From Euwallacea fornicatus (taxonomy: Eukaryota; Arthropoda; Insecta; Coleoptera; Curculionidae), in contig NC_089546.1 of the NCBI RefSeq assembly GCF_040115645.1, forward strand, positions 3,321,001 to 3,385,000: 64,000 bases of DNA, read 5' to 3'. The notes below the pieces were generated by a model. The model ran no database searches, was not told the DNA's origin, and saw only the letters and a program-made list of their open reading frames with translations. A program made the position numbers and the translations under genes. The first letter of the stretch is position 1. Every line of letters starts with the position of its first letter. Shown here piece by piece: positions 45,645-57,369 of this stretch.

Positions 45645-48350
45645 GGACACTTGTTCAATCGCATCCTGTAAGGATTAAGCCTGTAAGTTGATTAACGGGG
45701 TGTTCGAAAATTAAGATAAAATATAACAAACAAAACCTTGTTCTGTGTTGTTGCATTTTGAATATTTTCACGCGAAACATTCACATAGATATTAAAATAG
45801 CCTAAAGCTCAATACAAACCATGCAAGAGATAAATTACTTGGACAAAGTTGGAACAATTTTGATTTCCATGTCCTCTCGTACGATCATTCGTAATAGACG
45901 ATTTATTTCATGAAATTTTATTGTAAATAGACTATTCCAAACCTTTCAGCATATAAAATCGACATGTTAATGAGTTTTCCTCCTAACTTTTGCAGTTTTC
46001 TTGTGTCTTACAGCGAAAATAAAATTTTAAATTCCATTTTAACACAATGGGAAAAGTAACTAAATCGCGTAAGAATAGAATATGTACGATTTAGGTATAT
46101 TTTTCACACATACATTTTTTTAATGTTTACGCTGTGTATATCCTGTCATTCTCTGATAATATTTTCAATAGTTCCTTCAGTATTGATTTAGAATTAACCT
46201 ATACGGATCGACGTTTATACAGTTTGGCATGTCCAAATTCCCAATTATTTACAATTAATTTGGGGAAGCAAAGACTTCAATTTATTCACAGAATTTATGT
46301 GCGAAGTACATATAGAGAAAAGGCAGAATTACCTTTAAAGTTATTCATAAATTGTTGTCAGTATTCAGAAACAACCTGTACCATAGAAATTGTTATGTTA
46401 TTTTAAATGTCGAAATTTCCCTTGTAATCCATTAAGTTGCCAATTTAGTTTGTAACGAGGAAAATTTCTGTTCATCTATTGTGTAAACCTATTTGATTTT
46501 TAATATCATTTTTACACACCGATTTGAAATCAACCTTAACCTTTGATATGCATTTAACAGTTTTGTTTGCCAAAATTCCTCTTGTTGCATGAAATTAAAA
46601 AAAAAAAAACAAATTAATAATTTTATTAGTCCAGAAACTGATTGACAAAATTTGATATGGAGAAAAGATTTTTCAATTTTCCAAACCGTTCTACAAGTAG
46701 GTCGGAAAAAAAAGATTTGGAAAGAAATCCTGTAATTTTTAGTGAACAGGTTGTCCAACGAATCTCACATCACCTGGTCACCACAATAACAGACCACGTG
46801 TCTTTTTGAAAATTTTCCTGAAGAAAAAAAATTCAACCATAAATATTTTTGCATTGCTTCTACAGCTCCAAATGCTCGTTACTGATTCCTTAAAACTACC
46901 AATTTAATTAAAGAATTCAAAAAGTAGTACTCATCCAAATTTAGCTGAGGGGTGGTTTGAAACATATGGCAAGTGTTTCTTTTGGACTTAACTAATTTTA
47001 CTAATTCTTTAAACTCATTAAAAAAACATTGGCGCTCTTGAGTCTTCTGCAGCTTTAAAGTCGTAACTTTCTTGAATTTTATATTACTTCTTGTAATCGG
47101 GACCTTCACTAAGAACTTAACCTATAGTTTTCTTCCCTGCCGAAAACAAAAAATAAAAATGTTCAAAATATTTTTGTTGTTAAACTTATTTTAGTATGTT
47201 TTTAAAAACAAGACCTTATTTCACTATAAATCAGACTTAACGAAATTTACCGGTTGATGCACAGTGGGGCTTCCTCTAGCCATTTACTTACAAAGCACCC
47301 CCGTAGCAATTCTAAAGTGATGTGCACACAGGGATGTAAATTACACTGCAAATATCAGTGGCGGAGTTTCAAATTGTCTTCTTAAAACGGTATCTACTTT
47401 TAATTAGCTATCTATTTTAAGGAGGTCTTTGAGACTATGAAAGTTACGAATTCGGTCAATTTGGTATATCATTTTGTCACTATGCCACAGTTAACGAAGT
47501 GTTCCTTTTTGATGAACAAGGAATAACATTGGTTTGTATTATCTAATACATTGTTGTTATTTTGGGGGCAAAAATTAAATGAAAATTCAATATGAGGCCT
47601 ATCCAAAAAGATCTGTTACCTTTGCAGCTTTCCTTCAGGTCACCTATGAAAAATACTTTCATTTTTTTCAGATATCTATGAAAGTACACCACACAGAATT
47701 TTACCAATTTTAACATTAGGTATGAGTAATAAATGGAAGCAGTGCCTACTGACCCTTCAAAACTGCGTTTTTGTTTAGATCATGAATTTTAATTTGTTTA
47801 ATTAATTAATTAACTTATTACTTTTAATATATCAGGATTATGTAAAGATAGACACAGAGTACAAACATTCTGATTACTTGTTTCTGAGTCTATTCTTATA
47901 CCGATATCCGCATGTACAAATGTATATAAATGTTTATATAAGCTTGGGCACTTAACTAGTGATGGTATGTGTCTACCTGCCTATCTAAGCCTTTTATGAA
48001 CATGCTCATGCATTTTTCGAAAACTATAAAAGTATGATTTACTGTAAGTGTAAATTATGTTGTACCCACAAACCCAAAAACACCATCTAAGCCTTTTGTC
48101 TGTTCCACTATAGTTTGCGTTAAAGTTATGTTTGATCTCTATTTTTCAAAATCAACGGGGTGATATTATGCTTAGTCTCTAAATTATAACTTCTCTCTCA
48201 GTACCAGACTCACACGTTTTCAAACCAAGTATGATTTATTACCATCCTAATTCCATTCACCAATCCTTCTAGGCTAAAAATCAGGTATTTCATAATTATA
48301 TGGAATTTCAGGAACATGTAGCATTTAACTTATGAATTTCTCTTCCCAGT
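45645..48350. other. Gene-free AT-rich stretch
   Basis: Frames of 76 to 90 codons occur (46134-46406 plus, 46489-46758 and 46879-47109 minus) but they lack motifs and follow AT composition. No transposon ends identified. Confidence 0.4.
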
Positions 48351-48429
48351 ATATGTACGAGGATACTCCCAGGATTGCCCGATTTAACACTTAAAGAAAA
48401 AAAAATTGGAAAATATTACATTATTTCTT

Positions 48430-49530
48430 AACACGGTTTCCTTTGGGATTGAAACTTTTCTGAGAGATGTTCCATGAGTTCTATACCCTGTTAAAGGGAA
48501 GAAGCTTCACATGTTTCAAAATAGGCTCCACCTTTTCATTATTGGCAAAACTCTTTTTCACCGAGCCATTTTTTCATATTAAGAAATAGAAAATAATCTG
48601 AGTGGGCTAAATCTGAAAAATAGGATGAGTGAGGAAAAAATTCGAAACCAAGTTGATTTATTTTGGCCATCGCGACGACGGAAGAGTGCACTGGTGCGTT
48701 ATCTTGATGAAATAAGATTTTCTGTTCCGCCAAATTTGGTTCCTTTTTCCTAATTTAGTCACTCAAATGCCGCTATAAATTTATATAATATTCTCCGTTT
48801 ATTGTTTTTCCTTTAGGGAGATGGTCAATAAAAATTATTCCACGTGTATCACAAAAAACTGACGCCATCACCTTTCCTGCGAATAGACTCAAAAAGGGAG
48901 AATAGGTTCTTTGGAATCTATTCTCCCCTTTGAGTCCATTGTTTTTACTGCTTTTTCATCTCATGTATACAATCATGGTCTCGTATTTCATCTATGGTTA
49001 TAAATCGATACAAAAACTCGAGTTTTTTGTTGCGAAACTATGCCAAACATGGCTTTGAAACATTTTCACGGTGCAGTTTTTGTTCAATTGTTAGTAATCT
49101 CGGTACCTATCTAGTGCACACCTTTCCCATATCCAATTGTTCGAAAGTATTTTTTGGAATGCCTAACATGTCGCTAACTCGCTAAATTTCAGCCAAAGGT
49201 CTTCTAGTACAGTTTTATGGTTTTCACCATAACATCTGGGGTGTTCACACCTGGAGTATCATTGAGTCGACCACTACCGAATTCGTTTTGACAACTCATA
49301 CGACCGCGTTTAAGCACTGCCACCCAATATTTTACAGTTGTTAAGGAAGAGCCAGATTCCCCCGGAGTAGAATTTAACTCTGCTTTGGCGTTGGATGAAC
49401 TAAGACCTTTCAAATGAAAGCATTGATTGACATGTCGATGAACAATTTTTTTCAGATTCACAAAATCTCTAAAACCATTAACTAAAAACAACTTCAACAC
49501 AGACATATCAACGTAGCACCTCAAGCTTTA
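48430..49530 (-). pseudogene. Broken mariner transposase (copy d)
   Basis: The N-terminal frame (49204-49524) reads HLKGLSSSNAKAELNSTPGE, TTVKYWVAVLKRGRMSCQNE, then GSGRLNDTPG: the helix-turn-helix and linker. Further on are WVPRLLTIEQ-like remains and PAPKKAKTV-like remains. At 48733-48539 comes KILFHQDNAPVHSSVVAMAK with the second Asp, and FFPHSSYFSDLAHSDYFLFL with the last Asp, 34 residues later. This is the best N-terminus of the subfamily here. Stops and frameshifts separate the two halves. Confidence 0.75.
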
Positions 49531-49597
49531 GACATAAGCTTTTTAAAGTTAAGTCTTTATAATATAAGCAAATTTTTAACAAAAAAATCGACATATA

Positions 49598-50298
49598 CAG
49601 GGTCTCAAAAACAGACGCGGCAATATTTAAGGGAGTGATTTCTCAGGTCATTTTATGAAAAAAAGTTCATATAAACAGGTCTGGAAATGCATCGTTTCCG
49701 AGATACAGGGTGTTAAACTTTTTTTTTAAACAATAGTTTTTGAAAAACAATTAAAATATTTTAGGACCGACCTTTTTTTATTCGATAGGTTATTTTAGTA
49801 ATAAGGGGCTGATTTGGTCTTAACTAGATTAAAATGATTAAGACCAATGGAAAAGGGAGGGGGGTCGCTTTAACCACATTTATTGACAAAAGAAGTACGC
49901 CATTGACTTTAATTAAATTTCTATATTATTTTGAGATGAAGAAACTAAAAATGCAACTTTTTTGTCTTTTGAATTTTCACCATATCTTGTTTCGTTTACG
50001 AGATAAAAAATAAAAATCATTTTATTGCATGTCCATTTATCACACAATTTGTTTTTTTAATTCAAGAGTTTGTTCCCTTATTCCCTAAGAATATTTTGTG
50101 CTTGAATGGTTTTTAAAAAGTTTAAAAAAACAGTCAAAAATATTTGAATTATTTTTCAAAAACCGTTATTTAAAAAAAAATTGAACATCCTCTATCTTCA
50201 AAACAATATATTTTCGGACCGATGTTTATAGGAACTTTTTTCCTTAAAACGACCTGAGCAATCACCCTCTTAAATAATGGCCGTCGTTTAACACCCTG
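49598..50298. mobile_element. Foldback (family A) element with arms of about 130 bp
   Basis: Left arm CAGGGTCTCAAAAACAGACG... AGTTCATATAAACAGGTCTG ... GAGATACAGGGTGTTAAAC. The inverted right arm begins CAGGGTGTTAAACGACGGCC and carries AGTTCCTATAAACATCGGTC. TA lies at 49596-49597 and 50299-50300. There is no transposase inside. It is nested in mariner copy d. The CAGGGTG end type is shared with the long-TIR transposons, which may mobilise it. Confidence 0.8.
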
Positions 50299-50334
50299 TA
50301 TATGTCAGGTCGAGTACTTCGTGCATTGTAATTT

Positions 50335-51600
50335 CTAAATAATTTTACACCAATATGTATTCATGCAATCTGAATCACAAAATTTTGTATTCGTGCATAT
50401 AAGCTTCCAATTAATCAATGATTTTCAATACACTTGTTATATTACATACGATAATTGGCAGTTAATGAATAATGATGTTAAAGTGAAAATGAATTTTAAA
50501 AGCAGAATGGAAGGACCGGAATACATAAGTAGTATATATCACGTACACATCAACCATACTAAATCATGCTTTAATTTATCTTAACAACTATAGTATAATA
50601 TATTACAGCGTACCTATCGCCTTTAGTTTCTTTAGAAGTTTATACTAAGGATAAACTCTTACTAATATTGTGTTTTCTATAATAATTAATTGACAATATT
50701 TATCACATCAACTGCTAAATTTTAGAGTTTATTTTGTTAATTTCACAATCATTCCAGATATCTTCAATCATATTTTCCAGCTTAACATGTACCTCTTTAG
50801 GTTTAAGACATTGTAATAAACGCCTTAAAACAAAAATAAAAACGATGATAACTCACAAAGAGATTGGGCGAAAGTCAATCAGTTTAAGTATTACGCTAAT
50901 TCAGATTTTCAAATTGACTTCTACCTACATATATGGTATAGATTTATTTAACAGCGTTATTCATTAACATTTATCTGTGATACCTGTCACCTGAGCAAGC
51001 CGGTACTTGTTTATTCGGAAGACCTTCAGTCAGTTTCATCGAATATTGTTATAACCCGTATTGACCAATAATATTAATATTCAGATTTTAATAAAAACGT
51101 GAATCCTCCATATGAATATATTTTATGAATAAATTATGACCTATTTATGAAACGCTAATTCATAATAATTCGGATCCATCGAAGATTTTAATCTGCAAGG
51201 GTAGCTATAAATGCATACCTACCTACATATATGTATGTACACATGTACATAGTGGTACATATTAACTTCCTTTACATAACATCTAAAATGTTGTTATTTT
51301 TGAATAGATTACGTTAATATTTTTCTTTAGGAATATACAAAGTGAAAAGTTTAACTGGAACAAATTCTGCAAGTTCATAAATAAATGTTTGCTCCAAAAT
51401 TTTTGAAACCTTTCAATTTTTGCGATAAAGATGTTTGTTTATTATTATTTTTTTAAATAATTTGAGGGTTTGTAGCAATCCTAGCTCTTTTTTTAATGTG
51501 GCTAAGTAAATTACTTTTTTATTTTGAAGCTTTTTCAATAGCAAATATAGCAATTATAAGCAATGCGTCGAAAAAAAATTAATGGAAAAAATAATGAAGG
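50335..51600. other. Gene-free AT-rich stretch
   Basis: Frames at 50363-50584 and 50734-50967 (plus) have no motif. No transposon end found. Confidence 0.4.
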
Positions 51601-51620
51601 AGCCGTATACCGAAACTAGT

Positions 51621-52653
51621 TTACGGCAAAAAATGTTCAAAGTGCCCCCCACCTTTTTGCTGACAATACCCTAATCGATAATTAAAAGCAGTTCGATCAT
51701 TTGATCTGGTAATACTTCCCGTCTTACTTGCCTAATTTCATAATTGATGCTTTTCTGACCCTCCTTGGTGTCGGTAGATCAAATAGCTAAACCTTATTTT
51801 AAGATATCTCCATTGAACAAAGTTTAATGGAGTCAGATCGAGTGATTTGCTGGACACTTAATTGGGTCTCTTCTTCTAATTCACATATTCGAAAACAGTT
51901 TGATGAGGTAAGTCTGTACATTTTGAGAAAAATACGGTGGTACCCTAAATTATTAAAGGACAAAACGGTTAAAGCAGGAGCCGGTCCTTGGAATGTAGTT
52001 ATGCCAATCCCGTTACATCTTCATTGAAAAATACAGAATATTCTATGCAATCCTTAATAAGTTTAGGCCAGGAGTTTGTTTTTTAAGGCCTTTAAGTATG
52101 GCTCCCACATATTTAGTGCGGATTTTTGTCAGCCCAATAACAGCAGTTGGGCCGATTAACCATCCCACGTAATGTGAATGTAGCCTCATCAGAAAACAGC
52201 ACCCATTCCAAAACACTTTGCCCACCATAAATAGAAACCACAATTCACTTGCAAAATTCGAGACGACAACCAGGATTATCTTCGTTAAGGTCGAGTGGGT
52301 TTTGCATCTTATGTGGATGGTTTTTGGCTTCTTTCAGATTTTTTTTTTATGTTTGTGTGACTGTTATCGTGAACGCGAAGTATTTGCCCAGCTGAAGTAA
52401 TAGGATTTTCTTCAACTTCTAACATGTTCAACCAGGTTTTCTTCGTCGATTTTTAAAGGCCTTTGTCGAGGAGTATCCCTCAAGTGGCCCAACTCCCGAT
52501 GTCGAATTTCGACTTTGCTAATCGTACTTCGATTAATTGGAGGCAATTCTGGATAAACTTCTGCAAACAAACGAACGACTTCTGTTCACTTCTCTCTCCA
52601 TATCCGATCATCATTAAAGTTTCGATACGATGCGACTCAGTTAAATAGGGCAT
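51621..52653 (-). pseudogene. Near full-length transposase pseudogene (SPDLTPL...GHLK type)
   Basis: From ATG at 52653: MPYLTESHRIETLMMIGYGE (first helix-turn-helix), then in another frame YPELPPINRSTISKVEIRHR and LRDTPRQRPLKIDEEN (linker). Later come VLFSDEATFTLRGMVNRPNC with the first catalytic Asp, CYWADKNPH, then LDLTPLNFVQWRYLKIRFSY (where relatives read SPDLTPLDFFLWGYLK), and GYCQQKGGGHFEHFLP before the stop at 51621-51623. The distance of 1,033 bases equals a full-length gene of about 345 codons, so there are few large deletions, only stops and frameshifts. The second Asp region is hard to read. TIRs were not found. Confidence 0.75.
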
Positions 52654-52659
52654 TTCCTT

Positions 52660-53290
52660 ATTTTTTGTTTTTAATTTATATGTTGAAATGCAAACAAGTA
52701 CGAATAAATTAATCACATTCAGTTCAAACTGCTCAAAAAAGTAACCAGTACCTTTTATAAAATATGGAATTGGAGATATTACGACTTGTCAAGTAAGAAA
52801 AAAGTATACATTAAATTTACTTCAATGAACAATTTCTTATTTATTTTTCTCCGATATGCTGCTTAGAAAAAGTTAAAAAAAAAACGCAATTGTATTGTCA
52901 ATTGAAAAAACTTTAGAATAAAAACTTCATCAACTTACTTACATTGAAAAAAGTTAGGGGTTGCTGGAACTCCCTAGATAATAAAAAAAATACAAATCTC
53001 TTTGTAATATGCCCTATTAAAAATAAAAATTGACATGTTTCACGAATTTTATGACAAACTTTTATTTATTAACTTACAAAATGTGTTACAGTTAAACTTT
53101 GCCCATATAGGCAAAGTTTTAATATAACGAAATATCTTAAATTAAGGATCATATTAATTAAAAAACTTATTCCAAATGAGCCTTTTTAACCAAACAATAA
53201 TATTTTCGGCACTATAAGAATGAAGTCTTACGATTGTATTCAAATGTTAATAAATCATAGACTGTGCCCATAGCAACTGAAACGATATAA
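52660..53290. other. AT-rich stretch upstream of the transposase pseudogene
   Basis: Probably includes the 5' UTR of the 51.6-kb transposase pseudogene. No other feature. Confidence 0.35.
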
Positions 53291-53599
53291 CGATACAGGG
53301 TGACTCAGAAGTATAGAATCAAACTTTCATGGATTATTCAGTACAACAATTAAAGACATTTGAATATAAGAACTTATGCCCGGATAAATCACTCTAAAAC
53401 GCTGCGTCCTTACGATGTTTTAAGACATTTATGCGCCACAATGAGTTTTATCGAGTTTTAGTACGGTTAATTTGAATTTTTTTTCGTACAATATAATACT
53501 ACAGTAATAGTTTAAAATGTCGCCCTTTAACTTGAATGCACCTGTTAAGTATTCCGATCATCCGTTGGGATACCATTAGATTGATAGAGGTGCTCCTGC

Positions 53600-53844
53600 T
53601 CCGTGACCCCCTAGATCACCCGATCTAATACGTTTAGATTTCTTTCCGTGTAATGTCTGTAATGTAAAGTCTGGTTTTCAAAACATCAGTCGAAACTTAG
53701 CAAGATCTGATTGCATGAATTACTGCCGTACTTGAGGCCGTTCAAAACAATTAACAAATTTTTAGCCAAGTACGCAGAAACCATGTACGTCATTCAAACA
53801 GGTACGCTCAAATTCATGGACCATATTTTGAACAATTACTGTAG
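53600..53844 (+). pseudogene. C-terminal transposase remnant in the W1 element
   Basis: Frames in succession read RSPDLIRLDFFPCN, then VKSGFQNIS / TSVET-stop-QDLIA-stop-ITAVLEAVQN, and IHGPYFEQLL with a stop at 53842-53844. The minus-strand remnant in the 6.3-kb copy has the same QDLIARITA...FEQLL tail. The rest of the transposase is deleted. Confidence 0.65.
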
Positions 53845-53966
53845 TGTTATTTTATACAAACAAATTACCATAAAGTGTACTAAAAGTCGATAAAACACAT
53901 TTTTACACATAGTTGTATTAAAGAGTTTTAATGTCGTAACACGTTAGAGTAATATTTCCGGACATA

Positions 53967-55020
53967 CAGTGTGACTCATTTGTTTTGGCGGCAGTCTATA
54001 TAAAATTCATTGATTGTGTGATTTAGCCCGGATTTTTTTTTATTATGGAGCTTGATAAATCGCACATTTTCAGCAAAAATATTCTGGTTGATATAAAATT
54101 CAAGACCTACTATTTCAGTTTCTAGGAACAAAATTTCAATAAATCATATTGGCGATTATTTTAGAAACTAATTTGTGCACGCTACTGGATTGGCGCCGCT
54201 CGAAACGGGCTTGGACAAAATTGTAATGAAAAATTTTGAGTAATGACGACTTTGTAGAAGAATTAAAAATGCACACTGGGTACTTACTTACTTAAATCTT
54301 CTTATACTTTCTCTGGCCACACTAAGGTCCAAACTGCCCATGCTAATGCTATTTCGGGGATTGTCGTTAAAATATTGTAAAATTTGGTCGTTATTTAGAA
54401 AAAGCCCACGGCGTCCATTTTGCCTCGTTACTTCGACGTACTGGTCTATCTGGATGTCTGATGTTGAATTCTGTATTCTGCCGCAGTTTCTGCTACCGAG
54501 CGCACGTTGCCGCCAACAAAACGAACAATTTCTGTTTTTTCTCTTACACTTAAATTGTCCACAATTAACACGATTAATAATTTAATTTGTATCAAGCACA
54601 AATGAGTTTTAATATCGCTGTTGACGTTTGTTGCGTTTGTTTGACAGTTAAACACTTCACTTGTTCTCCATAGCCTACTATGAATTTTTCAAAATAAATA
54701 ACTACTGAGGGCGCAGTTTTAATTCTTCTACAAAATCGTTATTACTCAAAATTTTTCGTTAAAATTTTGTACAAGCCCGTTTTCAGGGGGTGGTCAAGCC
54801 AGTGGCGTGCACAGATCTTTTCTAAAAAAATCACTAATATGATTCATTAAAATTTTGCTCCTAAAAACTGCTATAGTAGGTCTTGAATTTTATATCACCC
54901 AGGCCAATTTAGCTGAAAATGTGCAATTCATCAAGCTCTATAATTTAAGAAAAATCCGGGCTAAATTGCACAATCAATAAACTTTTTACAGACTAACCCC
55001 AAAATAAATGAGTCACACTG
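53967..55020 (-). mobile_element. Nested long-TIR element with arms of about 310 bp (family W4)
   Basis: Left end CAGTGTGACTCATTTGTTTT and inverted right end CAGTGTGACTCATTTATTTT match and continue for about 310 bp. Shared stretches include GATATAAAATTCAAGACCTA and AAAATTTTGAGTAAT. TA lies at 53965-53966 and 55021-55022. The central 430 bp hold only the N-terminal part of a transposase. It sits inside the W1 element. Confidence 0.9.
54290..54585 (-). pseudogene. Transposase N-terminal DNA-binding fragment only
   Basis: The minus strand reads NLSVREKTEIVRFVGGNVRS then VAETAAEYRIQHQ (first helix-turn-helix). Then, after a frameshift, it reads ILQYFNDNPRNSISMGSLDL and SVARESIRRFK (second helix-turn-helix with the '.R.S...I.R' signature). 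No catalytic DDE/D segment follows before the right TIR. The 69-codon frame at 54446-54655 covers the first part. The type agrees with the N-terminus at 52653. Confidence 0.7.
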
Positions 55021-55250
55021 TATGTAGGTTCTTAAAATCAAATGACTTCTATTGTTGCCGTGATTAATGCCTTGAAGTTTGATGCCATAGTTGTAATTCT
55101 AATGGTGTAATTAATACAAATATTCATTTATCATGAATACTAAATGAAGCCTATTCTGATCGGCTCAAGAATATCTTCACCAAAAGTCAACTCGATTTGA
55201 CTTTCGTTGTATTAAATATAGACTAGGAATGTACAAAATGTACCTATTTA

Positions 55251-56015
55251 GGGTTACTGATAATTCGACGTATTCTTTTAGGGAGATAGTAGAGTATGAG
55301 GTAAGGAGTAAATTGAACCCTTATATATCTATTCCAAAACTCATTAGATTTTGAATTATTTCATTTTTTTTTAATTCGAGGTCTTAGTGATTTCGCAATG
55401 ATGTTTCAAGAATTATTTTTGAATTTTTTTAACTTTCACTACTCGATCACTTGTATGACACTAGGATCTTCTATATGGAATGAAATATATTCGGGAACAT
55501 TTATATTACGTGAAAATTGTGACTAAAAACTTTCATAAAACAATTTTTCAGGATCAGCCATCCCAATTTCTTCAAAGCAAAATTCAAAAAACGTTCAAGG
55601 TAATCTGCATAGAAATTGCTCTAAAAATTTCCTCATTCCGATAGCCATTCATTGAGGCATTATATGTTCAACAAATAATTTACGGTTCCAAAAAAATAGT
55701 AAAAAAGCTTTATATCAACAATTTAACTTAAATTTAAATAATAACTAAATCTTAACATAATGCAAATGTTGCCGGACATATTTCACTCCGTATAGAAGAT
55801 CACAATGTTAAAATAGTGATTGAGTGGCGAGAGTAAAAAAATTTAAAAAGGATTTCTTGAATCATCACTCTGAAACATCAAGACCCTGAATTAAAAAAAA
55901 TAAAATAATTCAAAATCTAATGAGTTTTGCAACGTGCCTATATGGGTTCAATTTACTCCTCACCTCTTGCCCTATCACTTCCCCAAAGGAATATGTCGAA
56001 TTACCAACAATCCTG
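55251..56015. mobile_element. Noncoding foldback element with arms of about 270-285 bp
   Basis: The left arm includes GGAGTAAATTGAACCC, AACTCATTAGATTTTGAATT and TCTTCTATATGGAATGAAAT. The right arm, inverted, includes the same words (GGAGTAAATTGAACCC; AACTCATTAGATTTTGAATT; TCTTCTATACGGAGTGAAAT). The right end is CAGGATTG with TA at 56016-56017. The left tip is worn. There is a short AT-rich centre and no coding. A transcript through it would form a very long hairpin. Confidence 0.8.
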
Positions 56016-56019
56016 TATA

Positions 56020-56900
56020 ATATTACGTATATTAATAACAATACAACAATAAACGTAACATAGCGCTACATTAAGTTAATCCCATATTAAAAAACACATC
56101 GTATGAATATTTTTTAATTTTAATTTTTAAATTTTAGATTGAGGGTAAAATTATGAAATAATAAAAGTTTCCCTTTTAAAATAGTTGCTAAGATTCTTAT
56201 TGAGATTCTTAAGCCATAACGTTCAAAGGACAATGCGTTATATTTGCCAGGGACAGCATAGCGTTTGCCGTCGTACGAATTTAAAGTAATATGTTCTCGG
56301 ATTAAGGAATAATCAGAATGTTTATTGAGATTAAATTTTGTGTACCTAATTGATTTTAACATCAATTTTAAAGACATTTAACAAAATTACCAGACCTCAC
56401 GTTACTTTTCATAATGCATTTCTTCACACCTGGTTCTCAACACCTGGCCAACAAAGCCAATCATAGATGTACCGCTATTATCATCCTTTCATAATTTTTT
56501 AATTTATTTGCAAAATATTGTAAATACTACTTAAAGGGTCTAGTCTATCAAATACTTTGTATAGTAGAATTTTGTAGCTTCATAAAAGTGCCAATACATT
56601 TTCTAGAAAAGACTATCGGTATTGGCATATGAAACTGTACGATTTTGAAACGTGTGACTAACACAATTATAATGAAAGTTATAGATAGTAATTTTTGCTA
56701 AATCTAGAACCTACGCGCCAATATTTAAATATAGTTGAAGCGGCTTTAATTCAACAGCTATTACACTTTAGTTTAACATTATATATAGAGGACCAAATGT
56801 CCCGCAAAAATTAATTAAAAACTGAAGGGAATATTTTTCATGGAAATGCTGTAACACGTCAAATACTGTTTTTGGTTCTGTATTTTTTGATGTAACAGAC
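56020..56900. other. Gene-free AT-rich stretch
   Basis: The 85-codon minus-strand frame at 56120-56377 has no recognised domain. Confidence 0.4.
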
Positions 56901-56907
56901 ATGTATA

Positions 56908-57366
56908 CAGGATTACCCATGTAGTAGAGAAATATACGTTTTCATTTTTTTCTTATGAAATTCCATGATTATTATTGCATTTCTGAATTCTTTAAGAAAT
57001 TCTGAACATATTTTCTGCAACATACCCATGTTTAAATTCACCAGTTTTGAAAAAAAAATGTAAAAAATAAATATAACGATAGGATTATTACTACTTAAAA
57101 ATGACAATATAAACTACTATAATCTAGGTTTCAGATAAGCCAGATAACCCAGATAAAAAAAGTCCATAGGGGTCAAATCGAGTGATCTAGCATGCCATTC
57201 TAATTACTATGTTACGCAAATATTTCAATAACTGTTAAATTTAGACATGGGTATGGTACGTGAAATAAGTTTAGACTTCCTCAAAGAACTAAAAAATTAT
57301 ATAATATATATGGGATTTTATAAGAAAAAAATGAAAAAGTACATTTATTTACTACACCAGTAACTG
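56908..57366 (-). mobile_element. 459-bp MITE derived from a GHLK-type transposon (family W3)
   Basis: Left end CAGGATTACCCATGTAGTAG and inverted right end CAGTTACTGGTGTAGTAAAT match. They continue through TTTTCATTTTTTTCTTAT and CATACCCATGT for about 150 bp. TA lies at 56906-56907 and 57367-57368. The centre (57118-57205, minus) still reads EWHARSLDLTPMDFFYLGYL, the last catalytic Asp region, so this is an internal-deletion derivative. Confidence 0.85.
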
Positions 57367-57369
57367 TAT

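Larger units (their letters stand above)
48358..50328 (-). mobile_element. Mariner copy d, interrupted near its 5' end by a foldback element
   Basis: The left end CGAGGATACTCCCAGGATTG follows TA at 48356-48357. The mariner 5' region (AAGTTAAGTCTTTATAATAT) runs to 49595. A foldback element occupies 49598-50298. The sequence after it (TATGTCAGGTCGAGTACTTC) resembles the mariner 5' TIR of copies b and c, though more weakly, so the right boundary is tentative. Confidence 0.65.
53296..55107 (+). mobile_element. Family W1 long-TIR element, split by another element
   Basis: Left end CAGGGTGACTCAGAAGTATA follows TA at 53294-53295. The right end, about 55022-55107, matches it in inverted orientation (AGGTTCTTAAAATCAAATGA, then TTGTTGCCGTGATTAATGCC) and is followed by TA at 55108-55109. 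The element at 53967-55020 is inserted in the right TIR. The TIR inner parts share TTTATCGAGTTTTAGTAC with the 6346-7228 element. A transposase C-terminus is inside. Confidence 0.85.
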
